In this document: positions 45,120 to 54,933 of the stretch, piece after piece
Numbering within the stretch: position 1 is the first letter of the stretch
How the letters are laid out: each line of letters begins with the position of its first letter
Source: an uncultured Neomegalonema sp.
Lineage (GTDB): Bacteria > Pseudomonadota > Alphaproteobacteria > Rhodobacterales > Rhodobacteraceae
Assembly: GCA_937995735.1 (NCBI GenBank)
Contig: CALKIZ010000065.1
Coordinates: 1 to 64,000 of the forward strand
DNA length: 64,000 nt
Reading direction: 5' to 3'
Notes under the pieces: generated by a model
Database searches by the model: none
Seen by the model: the letters and a program-made list of their open reading frames with translations, nothing else
What the model was told of the DNA's origin: nothing
Made by a program: the position numbers and the translations under genes

Positions 45120-46286
45120 ATGAGCAAGCTGGTTATCCACAATATCGGATTGTTGCTATCGGGTAAGATGGAAAAACCTATTCTCGATGCGGATTGCATC
45201 ATCGCCGTTGATGGAAAGATCGCAGTGATTGGTAAAGCGGCGGATATGGACCTCTCCGGTGCGGAAACGGTGGTGGATGCGAAAGGCGTGACCCTCGCGC
45301 CGGGTCTAATCGACAGCCATATCCATCCGGTAATTGGTGATTACACCCCGAGACAACAACAACTTAGTTGGATCGACTCTACTTTGAATGGCGGTGTCAC
45401 CACCATGATTTCGGCGGGCGAAGTCCATTTGCCGGGGCGACCGAAAGATATTGTCGGATTAAAGGCGCTCGCGATTGCTTCGCAGCGATGGTACGAAAAT
45501 TTCCGGCCTTCGGGCGTCAAAGTTCATGCGGGTGCGCCCGTCATTGAGCAAGGTCTTGAGGAACACGATTTCAAAGAAATGGCGGATGCAGGGGTCAAAC
45601 TGCTCGGTGAGGTCGGCCTCGGTACGGTCAAAGACGGTCCTACGGCGAAGAAAATGGTGGATTGGGCGCGTAAATACGGGATGCAGTCAACAATTCACAC
45701 CGGCGGCCCGTCTATCCCAGGTTCCGGTTTGATCGACGCGGATGTTGTGCTGGAGGCCGGAACCGATGTAATCGGGCATATCAATGGCGGGCACTCTGCA
45801 TTGCCGGATGATCAGATTGTTTGCCTCTGCGAGTCCTGTCAGGCGGGTCTTGAAATTGTGCATAACGGTAATGAGCGGGCGGCTCTCTTGACGCTGAATA
45901 CGGCACGCGAACTCAAGCAACTCGACCGTGTAATCCTCGGCACAGATGGGCCGGCAGGGTCAGGCGTTCAGCCGCTGGGTATTTTGAGGATGATCGCAAT
46001 GCTATCGAGCCTTGGCAATGTGCCCGCTGAAATCGCTTTTTGTTTTGGAACGGGTAATACAGCCCGCCAACGCGAACTGGATGTCGGCTTAATTGAACAA
46101 GGCTATTGCGCTGATTTCGTCTTGATGGATCAGGCCCAGCACGCACCGGGAAAAACAATACTTGAGTCAGTGCAACTCGGAAACTTGCCGGGTGTGGGGA
46201 TGACAATCATTGACGGAAAAGTCACGAGCCGTCGCAGCCGCAACACGCCACCTGCGGGCGATGTCCCGGTGATTGAAGGGGAGTAA
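45120..46286 (+). CDS. enamidase-family amidohydrolase
   Basis: 388-residue metal-dependent amidohydrolase. The sequence resembles Eubacterium barkeri enamidase throughout, for example SKLVIHNIGLLLSG, GDYTPRQQ, GGVTTMISAG, PGRPKD, GVKVHAGA, GEVGLGT and IHTGGPSIPGS, and the end SRRSRNTPPAGD. Expected metal ligands are His67, His69, Glu164, His193, His220 and Asp276. Enamidase hydrolyses 6-oxo-tetrahydronicotinate to 2-formylglutarate in anaerobic nicotinate fermentation; here a related cyclic enamide or lactam is likely. The comparison is from memory of the family, not from a search. An AAGGAGC ribosome binding site precedes the ATG. Confidence 0.85.
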   Translation: MSKLVIHNIGLLLSGKMEKPILDADCIIAVDGKIAVIGKAADMDLSGAETVVDAKGVTLAPGLIDSHIHPVIGDYTPRQQQLSWIDSTLNGGVTTMISAGEVHLPGRPKDIVGLKALAIASQRWYENFRPSGVKVHAGAPVIEQGLEEHDFKEMADAGVKLLGEVGLGTVKDGPTAKKMVDWARKYGMQSTIHTGGPSIPGSGLIDADVVLEAGTDVIGHINGGHSALPDDQIVCLCESCQAGLEIVHNGNERAALLTLNTARELKQLDRVILGTDGPAGSGVQPLGILRMIAMLSSLGNVPAEIAFCFGTGNTARQRELDVGLIEQGYCADFVLMDQAQHAPGKTILESVQLGNLPGVGMTIIDGKVTSRRSRNTPPAGDVPVIEGE

Positions 46287-46296
46287 TTCCACATCG

Positions 46297-46330
46297 GAAA
46301 CTGCCCTACGTAAAAATGCAGGGCAGTTTC
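46297..46330. terminator. bidirectional terminator
   Basis: GAAACTGCCCT-ACGTAAAAATGC-AGGGCAGTTTC with T-rich and A-rich flanks, between the convergent enamidase-like and ssb genes. Confidence 0.8.
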
Positions 46331-46364
46331 TTTAAAACGTCCGAAACATGTTTTTCGTCGGTTC

Positions 46365-46862
46365 TTAGAACGGAATTTCGTCATCCAGGTCGTTGTTGAA
46401 ACTGCCGCCGCCGCTGGAGAAGCCGCCGCCATCATTACCACCTGAGGAGCCACCTCGGTCATCATACCCGCCACCGCCTCCATAGCTGCCACCACCACCA
46501 CCGCTATCGTTGCGACCGTCGAGCATAGTCATCTCACCGCGAAACGGGCGTAGGGTGATTTCAGTGGTGTATTTTTCGACGCCTTGTTGGTCGGTCCATT
46601 TGCGGGTTTCCAGCTGGCCTTCGAGATACACTTTTGAGCCTTTGCGCAAGTATTGCTCCGCAATGCGAACAAGGCCCTCGTTGAAAATGGCGACGCGGTG
46701 CCATTCTGTGCGTTCTTTGCGCTCACCCGTTTGCTTATCTTTCCAGTTCTCAGATGTTGCAATCGCAAGGTTGCAGACCTTGCCACCATTCTGAAACGTC
46801 CGGATTTCGGGGTCGCGTCCTAGGTTACCGATGAGAATGACTTTATTAACGCTGCCCGCCAT
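46365..46862 (-). CDS. ssb: single-stranded DNA-binding protein
   Basis: 165-residue SSB. The OB fold begins [19 protein letters not shown] and includes [31 protein letters not shown] (residues about 55-85); a Gly/Ser/Asp-rich linker follows and the acidic tip DDEIPF that recruits partner proteins is intact. Start at ATG 46862, consistent with the family; an upstream in-frame extension to 46919 is not. No LexA-type box recognised upstream. Confidence 0.97.
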   Translation of the reverse strand: MAGSVNKVILIGNLGRDPEIRTFQNGGKVCNLAIATSENWKDKQTGERKERTEWHRVAIFNEGLVRIAEQYLRKGSKVYLEGQLETRKWTDQQGVEKYTTEITLRPFRGEMTMLDGRNDSGGGGGSYGGGGGYDDRGGSSGGNDGGGFSSGGGSFNNDLDDEIPF

Positions 46863-47111
46863 GGTTTCGACTCGCTTTGATTTATCCCAATGCGGATGGA
46901 CGATAACAATGCTGGGCAAGGATACAAGGTGTTGTTGCTATGTTCTGAGTGGTGGGTGCTCATACGACACGTTTTAGATGTTTAGTGTCGTTTTTGGAGA
47001 AGGCCAGCGACGGAATCAACGCAATCGTAACGTTTGTAAATTGCGATGTGCTTCAGGGGAGGCCTTGTTGAAGCGCATTCAGAATTTGGATTGCGGAAGA
47101 GTAACAATATC

Positions 47112-47414
47112 ATGGCCCAGATTTTTGACTTACCGGCAGAAGCGCTTAAGCGACTTCGCACACTGATCCCCGACGAAGGGTTCCAAGCAGCCGCTGACGA
47201 GGCGTTGTCCAAACCGTCGCGTGAGTGTAAATGGCGACCGGCCTCTGTACACCGGTTGGTTATTTCTGACGACCAGCGGCAAGGTGTCGTCGCTCGGCTT
47301 CGGTTGATCTTAGCACGTGAAGGCTTTGAGGAATGTGGATCGATGCTGCCAATCGGACACATCTACGAAGGCTTGATCCAAACATTTTCGAGTGAAAGCC
47401 GCCTCGTCGTCTGA
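47112..47414 (+). CDS. small protein of unknown function
   Basis: 100 residues from the ATG at 47112 (MAQIFDLPAEALKRLRTLIPDEG). No family recognised. It is soluble, with a basic middle (KPSRECKWRPASVHRL) and codon choice similar to neighbouring genes, which favours a real gene over chance. A GGAAGAG stretch lies 13 bases upstream. It is divergent from ssb with a 249-bp gap in which I see no other feature. Confidence 0.5.
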   Translation: MAQIFDLPAEALKRLRTLIPDEGFQAAADEALSKPSRECKWRPASVHRLVISDDQRQGVVARLRLILAREGFEECGSMLPIGHIYEGLIQTFSSESRLVV

Positions 47415-47575
47415 AAACGTCTAAAGCAAACTCGCTTTTTCAAAACTCAGTACTGTGCATGTTAAAAGCAGGGACGCAGATGTGATCCCTTTGGCGTTGT
47501 GCGTCAAAAATATTAAATGATTTCGTGTAACTCCAAATGCGTTATAATGGGAAAAATCCCTTGGCGGAGAAGAAC

Positions 47576-48265
47576 ATGTCGAAATCACCTGTCACTCGCG
47601 CGGCCCTTACCGTCGCTCTCCTAGCAATATCGGCCTGTTCACAAGCACCTCGTGATGTCGATCCCAGATTATCTCAACCTTTGCCGCCACCATCACAAGT
47701 ATCGTCGGGCGCGCCATTGTCTTCCGGGGCTGTACCGGGTCCACAAGACATTGTGTTGCGTGGGGCCGCTTTTGCGGTTTCTGGAGGTGGGCGGTATCCG
47801 CAAAATTCTCGCCTGACGGTTCGCGTTTATGATGCGGCGGTGGGTAATGTGAATGAGTGGGTGGCCGAGCAAAGCTATACGCGAAGTGGAGGTCTGCCCT
47901 GGCCATATGAAATGCGGTTCCGCACCGAGGCTCTCAAAGGGGTTACAAACCCGGCCCTTGCGGCACGCATCGAAGGCCCTGATGGTCGTCTTGTCTATGA
48001 AACCCCGCGTGCCATTCCATTGGTCGAGGGGGGATCTGAAGATATTCCGCTGAGTCCGGTTGCAGGTGGTGGTGTCGCTGCTCTGCCTGATGGGGAGTCG
48101 GATCAGTATGTTGACTCTCCGATCGCGCAACAACCGCAGCAAAGCTACGGCATTCCTGATATTCGCTCAAGCTATGGCTCGCCGCGATACGATGCGCCAG
48201 TCTACCCCGGTCAATCATACGAGCCAACGTCGATTTCCGGGCCGCCTTCAAACACAATCTTCTAA
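47576..48265 (+). CDS. YbaY-like lipoprotein
   Basis: 229-residue predicted lipoprotein. The signal peptide ends with the lipobox LAISAC (lipidated Cys21). A Pro/Ser-rich linker leads to a beta domain (VLRGAAFAVSGGGRYPQNSRLTVRVYDA and on, about residues 60-160) that resembles the YbaY/YscW family of envelope lipoproteins. The C-terminal third is rich in Tyr, Pro, Gln and Ser and probably disordered. Start at ATG 47576 after GCGGAGAAGAAC; a longer frame to 47537 adds no signal-peptide content. Role unknown; envelope location is well supported. Confidence 0.75.
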   Translation: MSKSPVTRAALTVALLAISACSQAPRDVDPRLSQPLPPPSQVSSGAPLSSGAVPGPQDIVLRGAAFAVSGGGRYPQNSRLTVRVYDAAVGNVNEWVAEQSYTRSGGLPWPYEMRFRTEALKGVTNPALAARIEGPDGRLVYETPRAIPLVEGGSEDIPLSPVAGGGVAALPDGESDQYVDSPIAQQPQQSYGIPDIRSSYGSPRYDAPVYPGQSYEPTSISGPPSNTIF

Positions 48266-48284
48266 CCCGATGGCAGGAGTATTC

Positions 48285-48329
48285 GTTCGTGTTGCACCAA
48301 GTCTGTCGTAACATTGGGGTGACACGAAC
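48285..48329. terminator. hairpin between convergent genes
   Basis: GTTCGTGT-TG-CACC pairs with GGGGT-GACACGAAC across a 17-base loop, between the YbaY-like and bactofilin genes. A short TTAGCCTTTAA tail follows; it could terminate both. Confidence 0.5.
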
Positions 48330-48338
48330 AATTAGCCT

Positions 48339-48911
48339 TTAACCTGCTTTCGACGAAGGGTTCGGTTTTGCTGCGTTTATTGGCGTTGCTGCGGTTGGTG
48401 CTTTGGGCGCGGCCGGCTTTGCATTAGGACTATTGATCGGATCTTCGCCACGGTGAACGGACCCTTCAAAATGAGCGCCAGCTTCGATGGCGATTGTCTT
48501 GTGGAGGATGTCACCCTCGACCCGCCCGGTAGACGTTAGTCTGACCTTTTGTCCGCGAATGCGTCCAATGACATGACCATTAACCACAACATCGTCAGCG
48601 ACAATTTCACCGCGAATGACCGCATTCTCGCCAATCGTCAAAAGATTTGCGCGAATGTCCCCTTCAACAGTTCCTTCAACCTGAAGGTCACCTTCGGTAT
48701 GAAGATTTCCGGTAATTTTCAAATCAGGCGAAATAATTGAGGGGCCTGAGCCGATAGTCGGTTTCGGTCGGGTGGTTTTGTTAGAAGGCGTAACGATTGC
48801 ATTGTTCGGGTTCGGCTTTGCAGCGGAAGCAAGAGGCGCAGACGCAGGTGCCGGTTTTTGCGGTTCAACACTCGTCTCAATCGGGTCGTTGATTTTACTC
48901 TTGGAAAACAT
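48339..48911 (-). CDS. bactofilin
   Basis: 190-residue polymer-forming cytoskeletal protein. The central domain (about residues 58-150) shows the right-handed beta-helix rhythm of bactofilins: DLKITGNLHTEGDLQVEG, TVEGDIRANLLTIGENAVIRG, VNGHVIGRIRGQKVRLTSTGRVEGDI. It is flanked by Pro/Ala-rich disordered arms at both ends. Bactofilins self-assemble at the membrane and organise cell-wall synthesis or stalk growth; no peptidase partner gene (M23 type) is adjacent here. Confidence 0.92.
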   Translation of the reverse strand: MFSKSKINDPIETSVEPQKPAPASAPLASAAKPNPNNAIVTPSNKTTRPKPTIGSGPSIISPDLKITGNLHTEGDLQVEGTVEGDIRANLLTIGENAVIRGEIVADDVVVNGHVIGRIRGQKVRLTSTGRVEGDILHKTIAIEAGAHFEGSVHRGEDPINSPNAKPAAPKAPTAATPINAAKPNPSSKAG

Positions 48912-49074
48912 TCTAACCTCGCTTGGGCTTCCGTTTCGCTCATTGTCTAGGCGTGTAAAGCCGTAATTTAGACGTTTGGCGTGTCATTTTGCAATTTGTT
49001 AGCCAATTTTTAGCAAATATTTCGTTAAATTGGAAATCAGTTTTTTTCTAGGCACATATGATTAGTGTAAAAAA

Positions 49075-49554
49075 TTAAGATATTGCTTTAACTGCCTCGA
49101 GGACTTCCATAACGTGGCCGGGAACCTTTACCTTGCGCCACATCTGGGAAATTTTTCCATCGGTATCAATGAGATAGGTTGCCCTTTCGATGCCCATAAA
49201 TTTCTTACCATACATCGTTTTTTCAACCCAAACACCATAGGCATCGGTGATGGAACCGTCTTCGTCGGAAATAAGAGAAATTTTGAGACTGTGCTTATCG
49301 CGGAATTTTTCATGCTTTTTGATCGTATCGCGTGAAACGCCGAGAATAACTGCGCCTGATGCATCGAAGTCCTCGATCAAGTTGCTAAACTCTATCGCTT
49401 CTTTGGTACAACCGGGTGTGTCGTCTTTCGGGTAAAAATAAAGGACGACAATTTTTCCTCTGAAACTGTCCAGCGAAATTATGTCACCACCATCGCGAGC
49501 CGCAGAGAATTCTGGTGCAGGCGTTCCTACACTGAGCATTTTTACGTCCGTCAC
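49075..49554 (-). CDS. bcp: peroxiredoxin, BCP/Q type
   Basis: 159-residue thioredoxin-dependent thiol peroxidase. The peroxidatic cysteine is in FYPKDDTPGCTKEAIEF near residue 45. The second cysteine found five residues later in E. coli BCP is absent (Ile there), so this is a one-cysteine form or resolves through another thiol. The rest (GVSRDTIKKHEKFRDKHSL) is typical. Divergent from the large AsmA-like gene. Confidence 0.92.
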   Translation of the reverse strand: MTDVKMLSVGTPAPEFSAARDGGDIISLDSFRGKIVVLYFYPKDDTPGCTKEAIEFSNLIEDFDASGAVILGVSRDTIKKHEKFRDKHSLKISLISDEDGSITDAYGVWVEKTMYGKKFMGIERATYLIDTDGKISQMWRKVKVPGHVMEVLEAVKAIS

Positions 49555-49669
49555 AGTATGTTCCCTGATAATCTATGAAGCTGAATTAACTATGTTTTTT
49601 GCTAATTCTTAGCATGAACTAAACCCATACGGTGCAAAATCAATGTTCTCTTTCGCGGAGGACTGATTG

Positions 49670-52600
49670 GTGAGCACGGTCTATGGTTTTATCAGGTTTG
49701 CTCTATTGAGCGTAGCCGGTCTTTTCTCGACCGTTGTTTTGCTTGGCATTGTCGGGGTTCTTCGTCTGCTGATAGGTCCGATAGATGCGCCAGTACCGCA
49801 AGCGTTGCTGGACAAGATTGTTGCTGACGCAACACCCGGTTGGCAAGTTCGAGTAAAAAACGCGCAACTTGATTTTAGTTCTGATGATGGCCTGAGTGGG
49901 CTGAAACTGCGTGATGTCGTGTTGGCCAATACAAGCGGTGAAGAGATTGTCAACGTTCCGGTTTTGGGTCTGCGTTTTGCGATGGTTCCCTCGCTTGATC
50001 CCGCAGAAATTCTTACTGTTAGAGAGATTGCATTAAGCGGTGCTTCACTGGACGTCATTCGCGATACCGATGGGGCATTGCAGTTGGCGTTTGGCGATTT
50101 GCCGGGAGATTTATCAACGTCTCATAATGGTGGCGATGACCCTGTGGCTTCGTTTGGCGACTTGGCAACTTTGGAAAATCTGCCACAGTTACGGATTGAA
50201 GACGCACAAATTCATTACACTGATCATGCCCGAGGCACGACGTGGCGAACAGAAAAAGCACGCTTTACCGTTGCACCGACTGATACCGGTTTGGAAACAA
50301 CGCTCGATATTGTCGTTGATGGGGGTGTTGGCGGCGCGCGCCTCAAAGCTGTACATATCGCTGAAACAGGAGCAGTCAACGCGACCTTAATGTTGGATGA
50401 TGTCCGTCCGTCGCGTGTCGCCGAACTCGATCCAATTTTGGCTGAGTTGGCCCGAATTGATGCGCCTCTGAGTGGGGAATTTAAAATATCAGCGGATGAT
50501 GGCGGCGACTTTCAACATATCGCGGCGTCGTTAACGGCAGCTGGCGGGACTGTCACTCTTGATAAAGCGCCGGTGGCGCTTAAAACGTTCTCGGCAGAAC
50601 TGGGTTGTGACATCGCATCAGAAAAATGCGAGATCACGAAACTCTCAATCGCAACTCCCGAGTTTCGAACAGATGCATCAGGAACCTTCAGGCAGGGTCA
50701 TTCGAATACATTGCTTGCCGAGTTAAAACTTACAAACACACATCTGCAGAACGAAGGCATTCAGCTTTCTACAAATTCTGCAGCTATCAAAGCAGCATTC
50801 GACCGTGAAACTGGCACGATGAAGGTTGAACGAGTTGGACTTGAATCCTTTTCGATTACGGGGCTTCCAAACGGTAATTCGCTGGATATTGCAAAAATTG
50901 CCGGTGCAGCAGTTTATGATCCAAGTGCCGAAGAAGTCTCTTTACCGATATTTGCCGCACAAAACATTCGGATTGCAGGTGCTCAGGGTGTACAGCAAAA
51001 ACTTGGTGCGGTCAGAGCTTCTCTGACGTTCAATAAGGTAACGCAGCAACTAAACGTCTCTACTTTTCAAGCGAATAGCTTTACGAGTTCGACAAGCGGA
51101 CTTTCTATTCAAGTTCATGATGCGAGCGGCAATGTTGATTTTGATCTGGAAGCCGGGCGCGTTAATCTTGCCGATACGGTTGTTAACGGCACGCGCATAG
51201 CCGAGGTCTCCTCAGGTACTTCCACAATTGATGCGATGACAGTCCGTGGGGTTTTTGATTTTTCTTCGCAGACTTTGACAGATGGTGTGTTGAAAGTCGC
51301 GAGCGCGGCGGTGTCTATCCCAAGATTTTATCCCGCACCGCTTTCTCTGGAAAATGTAAAGGTTCGGTTGGCCGCGAAACATACAGATGGAACGACCAAG
51401 CTATCCTTAAAAGAGATCACCGCAAAAATTGACGATCTCCCTGTGAAGGTGCAAGGCAAGTTTGCGTTTCGAAAAAATGGCACGTCTGTGGGGCGGATCA
51501 ATGCCACTTTCGGCTCGGCTCCAGCAGCTCGGATTCCACATCATTGGCCGCTTGGTGTTGCACCCGGTGGTTTGCGCTGGGTTTCGAAAAACGTGAAATC
51601 GGGATACGTCGATGCCGTAACGCTTGATGCTCAATTTGATGAGGCGAACCCCGCTTTAGATACACTTGATCTAAGGTTTGGTTTTCACGACGCTCTGGTG
51701 ACTTTTTCCCCGGACATGCCTCCTGTTCAAAGCGCAGCAGGAGAGGGGCATGTTACCCTTGATCGACTAGATGTCGCTGTATCAAGTGGTCACGTTCAAG
51801 CGCCTAAAGCGGGCATTCTTTCCATCAGTGGGTCACAGTTTTCTATAGCTGATTTTTCTCCTAATATCCCCTTTGGAGAAGTGAAATTGAAGGCGAGAGG
51901 TCACATCCAATCTGCCCTTCGGTTTCTGGATGCTGATCCGATCAATGCGATCTCGCCAACAGGGTTTGATATCACAAAGGCAAAAGGGGATGCAGAGGCG
52001 CAGGTTCTTTTAAATTTGCCGCTGTCGAATGATTTACGCATTGATGATGTTCAATTCGACGCGCGTGCGAAAATACATAGATATTCGCTGGCGGAACCTC
52101 AGACCGATTTACCGGTTTCTGGAGATTTATTGATGGTTAAAGCCACGGAAGACGGCTTGGTCTTGCAAAGCGATGCGCGGGTCGGTGGCCTCGCAGCGCG
52201 TCTGGGGTATGCGGAAGGTTTTGCCAAACCTAAGCCAGGTGAACCGAACAGTATTTTGACGTTGGAAGCCTTCCTGTCTTTGAATGATTTCGCGCGCCAT
52301 GGTCTTATGCTGGATGATTATGTAGAGGGCCTGACTGCGGTAAAGGCACGTGTGGAAATGTTCGATGGCGGGGCAGCAAGAATTAATGCTGATGCTGACC
52401 TAACCAACCTCGTTCTAAAGGCTGATGCGCTTGGATGGAGGAAAGCTGCCGGCGTTCCGGCAACGATAAAATTGGCAGGATATCGCAACGCAAATGGTGC
52501 AAGTGCAATCGAAGCGCTGGCATTGCGCGGTGAAGATATGATGGCAGATGGGTCTATCGGACTTTCGAATGATGGACAAATCACGCGGGCTAACTTCGGA

Positions 52601-53575
52601 CGGATCAAACTGGGTTCTGCAATTGATACTGGTCTGATTTTTGGGCGCAAAACGAATGGCCGGGTTGGGGTATTATTAAAGGGATCGCGGATTGATTTGA
52701 GGCGTGCTTTTTCAGATGCTTTGGAGGGGGATGCATCCCCTTCACCGCAATCAACCTCAGATCAGAATGAGACAGACATTAGCCTTCAGATTGGGCGCGT
52801 CTTGTTGCGAGATGATCTGGGTGTTTTCAATTTGACAGGGGGAATTCGCCTCCGGGGCCGCGATTTACGAGCGGCTAATGTGTCTGGAAAGTTGAATGGA
52901 TCAGCCCCTGCAAAGGTGGTTGCCGAGCAACGCCCCGATGGTATGGCAATCAGACTCACTTCACCTGATGCGGGTGCGTTTATTCGGGCCACTGACCTGT
53001 TTACGGGGGCTTATGATGGCTCAATGGTCCTTGAAGCGATCAGGCGGGGCCAGTTATCGCCTGCTAAAATATCGGGCCGTGTTCTAATCAATAATATGAT
53101 CGTGCATGATGCGCCAACGCTGGGGCGTATTCTATCCGGTGGTGCAATTGGTACGTTGATGAGCGATCTTGCGAATGGTGGGATTAGATTCTCTAAGATT
53201 GAACTACCGTTTCGCGGTGTCGGTTCTCAATGGCAGATTCAAGATGGTGTCGCATTTGGCCCGCAACTTGGTTTGACGCTTGATGGAGGGTACGATCTCG
53301 CCCGTCGCGATCTGGATTTAAATGGTTCTATTTCCCCTGCCTATGCAATCAACGGTGCTTTGGGAAAAGTACCTTTGGTTGGATCATTGTTGACGGGTGG
53401 TGAGGGCGAAGGGCTGTTTGGCGTTACATTTTCTGTGGATGGGGATACAAATAAACCTGTCGTCAGCGTAAATCCTTTATCCGCGCTGGCTCCGGGGTTC
53501 TTGCGTAAGATGTTTGCGGAAATAGGGACCGAGAATGGCCGGAAAGCATTACCGAGCGCTGGGAACGATAAATAG
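49670..53575 (+). CDS. giant AsmA/YhdP-like envelope protein
   Basis: 1301 residues from the GTG at 49670, which sits eight bases after GGAGG; a TTG one codon earlier is possible. One N-terminal membrane helix (FIRFALLSVAGLFSTVVLLGIVGVL, in parts) anchors a very long periplasmic chain of short beta-strands, with DUF3971/AsmA-like text near the end (GLTLDGGYDLARRDLDLNGSISP and GVTFSVDGDTNKPVVSVNPLSALAPG). Proteins of this type (YhdP, TamB, AsmA) form elongated grooves that carry phospholipids from inner to outer membrane. The domain name is inferred from overall pattern. No partner gene is adjacent. Confidence 0.82.
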   Translation: MSTVYGFIRFALLSVAGLFSTVVLLGIVGVLRLLIGPIDAPVPQALLDKIVADATPGWQVRVKNAQLDFSSDDGLSGLKLRDVVLANTSGEEIVNVPVLGLRFAMVPSLDPAEILTVREIALSGASLDVIRDTDGALQLAFGDLPGDLSTSHNGGDDPVASFGDLATLENLPQLRIEDAQIHYTDHARGTTWRTEKARFTVAPTDTGLETTLDIVVDGGVGGARLKAVHIAETGAVNATLMLDDVRPSRVAELDPILAELARIDAPLSGEFKISADDGGDFQHIAASLTAAGGTVTLDKAPVALKTFSAELGCDIASEKCEITKLSIATPEFRTDASGTFRQGHSNTLLAELKLTNTHLQNEGIQLSTNSAAIKAAFDRETGTMKVERVGLESFSITGLPNGNSLDIAKIAGAAVYDPSAEEVSLPIFAAQNIRIAGAQGVQQKLGAVRASLTFNKVTQQLNVSTFQANSFTSSTSGLSIQVHDASGNVDFDLEAGRVNLADTVVNGTRIAEVSSGTSTIDAMTVRGVFDFSSQTLTDGVLKVASAAVSIPRFYPAPLSLENVKVRLAAKHTDGTTKLSLKEITAKIDDLPVKVQGKFAFRKNGTSVGRINATFGSAPAARIPHHWPLGVAPGGLRWVSKNVKSGYVDAVTLDAQFDEANPALDTLDLRFGFHDALVTFSPDMPPVQSAAGEGHVTLDRLDVAVSSGHVQAPKAGILSISGSQFSIADFSPNIPFGEVKLKARGHIQSALRFLDADPINAISPTGFDITKAKGDAEAQVLLNLPLSNDLRIDDVQFDARAKIHRYSLAEPQTDLPVSGDLLMVKATEDGLVLQSDARVGGLAARLGYAEGFAKPKPGEPNSILTLEAFLSLNDFARHGLMLDDYVEGLTAVKARVEMFDGGAARINADADLTNLVLKADALGWRKAAGVPATIKLAGYRNANGASAIEALALRGEDMMADGSIGLSNDGQITRANFGRIKLGSAIDTGLIFGRKTNGRVGVLLKGSRIDLRRAFSDALEGDASPSPQSTSDQNETDISLQIGRVLLRDDLGVFNLTGGIRLRGRDLRAANVSGKLNGSAPAKVVAEQRPDGMAIRLTSPDAGAFIRATDLFTGAYDGSMVLEAIRRGQLSPAKISGRVLINNMIVHDAPTLGRILSGGAIGTLMSDLANGGIRFSKIELPFRGVGSQWQIQDGVAFGPQLGLTLDGGYDLARRDLDLNGSISPAYAINGALGKVPLVGSLLTGGEGEGLFGVTFSVDGDTNKPVVSVNPLSALAPGFLRKMFAEIGTENGRKALPSAGNDK

Positions 53576-53692
53576 GCGTAATCCGGAGCTCCGAAAGTTC
53601 TGCGCTCGCGGTACTCGCGAAACGCGAACCAATGTAGACGATCAGTGATGCGCGTTTTATAGCGGCAGGGACAACCAGATAAGGACGGTCCT

Positions 53693-54865
53693 ATGCCAAC
53701 CGAGACAGGTCGCCATTTCCTCGCCATACCCGGTCCTACCGTTATCCCCGAGCGTGTCTCTCGGGCAATGAATCGCTCGATGGTTAATATTTACGAAGGA
53801 CCGTTAATTGATCTGACACATGGGCTGTTCCCCGATCTTAAAAAGATCGCCAAAACTGAAGGCGATTGCCTGATGTACATTTCTAATGGCCATGGGGCAT
53901 GGGATGCGGCCCTGTTCAATACGATTTCGGCAGGAGACAAAGTGCTCGTCCTTGAGTCCGGTCGATTCGCCGCCGGATGGGGTGTGATGGCAGAACAGAT
54001 GGGTGCGGTGGTAGAGACAATCCCATGCTCAACTCGGCAAGGCGTCGATCCTCATGCAGTAGAAACAAGACTTCGCGCGGATACATCACATGAGATTAAA
54101 GCGATTCTCGTTGTTCAAATCGACACGGCCACTGGGGTGTGGAATGATATCGAGGCGATAGGAAAGGCAATCAAAGCCGTAAGTCATCCGGCGCTTTACA
54201 TGGTTGATTGCATTGCCTGCTTTGGCTGTGTCCCCTACGACATGGATGCGTGGGGTGTTGACGTCACCATCGCGGCTTGTCAAAAAGGACTGATGACACC
54301 GCCCGGCCTTGGCTTTGTCTTTGCCAATGACAAAGCGATGGCGAGACGGAACGAAAATGGATGTCTCTCTGTCTATTGGGATTGGTTGCCTCGTGCTGAC
54401 CCTGATATGTATTATAAATTGTTTTGCGGAACCGCTCCGGTAAATCACTTATTCGGCTTGCGTGAAGCACTCAATATGATCGACGAAGAGGGTTTAGACG
54501 CTGTTTATGCCCGGCATTCGCGCTTGGCTCGAGGGGTTCGGGCAGCAGTTGCGCAATGGGGTGAAGGAGGTCCGCTTGAACTTAATATTGCGAATCCTGC
54601 CGCACGGTCTGACGCGGTAACGACGATCTTAACCGGTGATATTGATGCTCAAGTGTTACGCCGGTTATGTGAAGATCAGTTAAGCCTGACTCTGGGGCTT
54701 GGAATTGGTCTTGATTTCAACGCTGCATTTCGAATTGGTCATATGGGGCATGTTAATGAACCAATGATCTTGGGTACTTTGGGCACTGTTGAGCTTGCAT
54801 TGGCGAAGATGAATGCGCCTTACGCTCCGGGTGGAGTAGATGCCGCAATCAAGGCGATGGCTTAG
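53693..54865 (+). CDS. class V aminotransferase, alanine/serine-glyoxylate type
   Basis: 390-residue fold-type I PLP enzyme. FLAIPGPTVIPERVSRAMN at the start, YISNGHGAWDAALFNTISAGDKVLV in the middle, VDCIACFGCVPYDMDAWGVD before the PLP lysine in AACQKGLMTPPGLGF. These match the alanine-glyoxylate/serine-glyoxylate aminotransferase group; it converts glyoxylate to glycine with serine or alanine as donor, or a related pair. AAGGACGG precedes the ATG. The gene is alone between the AsmA-like gene and the response regulators. Confidence 0.88.
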   Translation: MPTETGRHFLAIPGPTVIPERVSRAMNRSMVNIYEGPLIDLTHGLFPDLKKIAKTEGDCLMYISNGHGAWDAALFNTISAGDKVLVLESGRFAAGWGVMAEQMGAVVETIPCSTRQGVDPHAVETRLRADTSHEIKAILVVQIDTATGVWNDIEAIGKAIKAVSHPALYMVDCIACFGCVPYDMDAWGVDVTIAACQKGLMTPPGLGFVFANDKAMARRNENGCLSVYWDWLPRADPDMYYKLFCGTAPVNHLFGLREALNMIDEEGLDAVYARHSRLARGVRAAVAQWGEGGPLELNIANPAARSDAVTTILTGDIDAQVLRRLCEDQLSLTLGLGIGLDFNAAFRIGHMGHVNEPMILGTLGTVELALAKMNAPYAPGGVDAAIKAMA

Positions 54866-54933
54866 CTGTAAAAATTTTAACACCATATTTAGGCTATCAA
54901 GCGAGAGTGATCCCGCGTCTCAAGGAGGTCGAT

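Noticed and set aside
46982-47362. 126-codon minus-strand frame opposite the small gene at 47112
   Set aside because: Weaker codon pattern and no ribosome binding site compared with the plus-strand frame.
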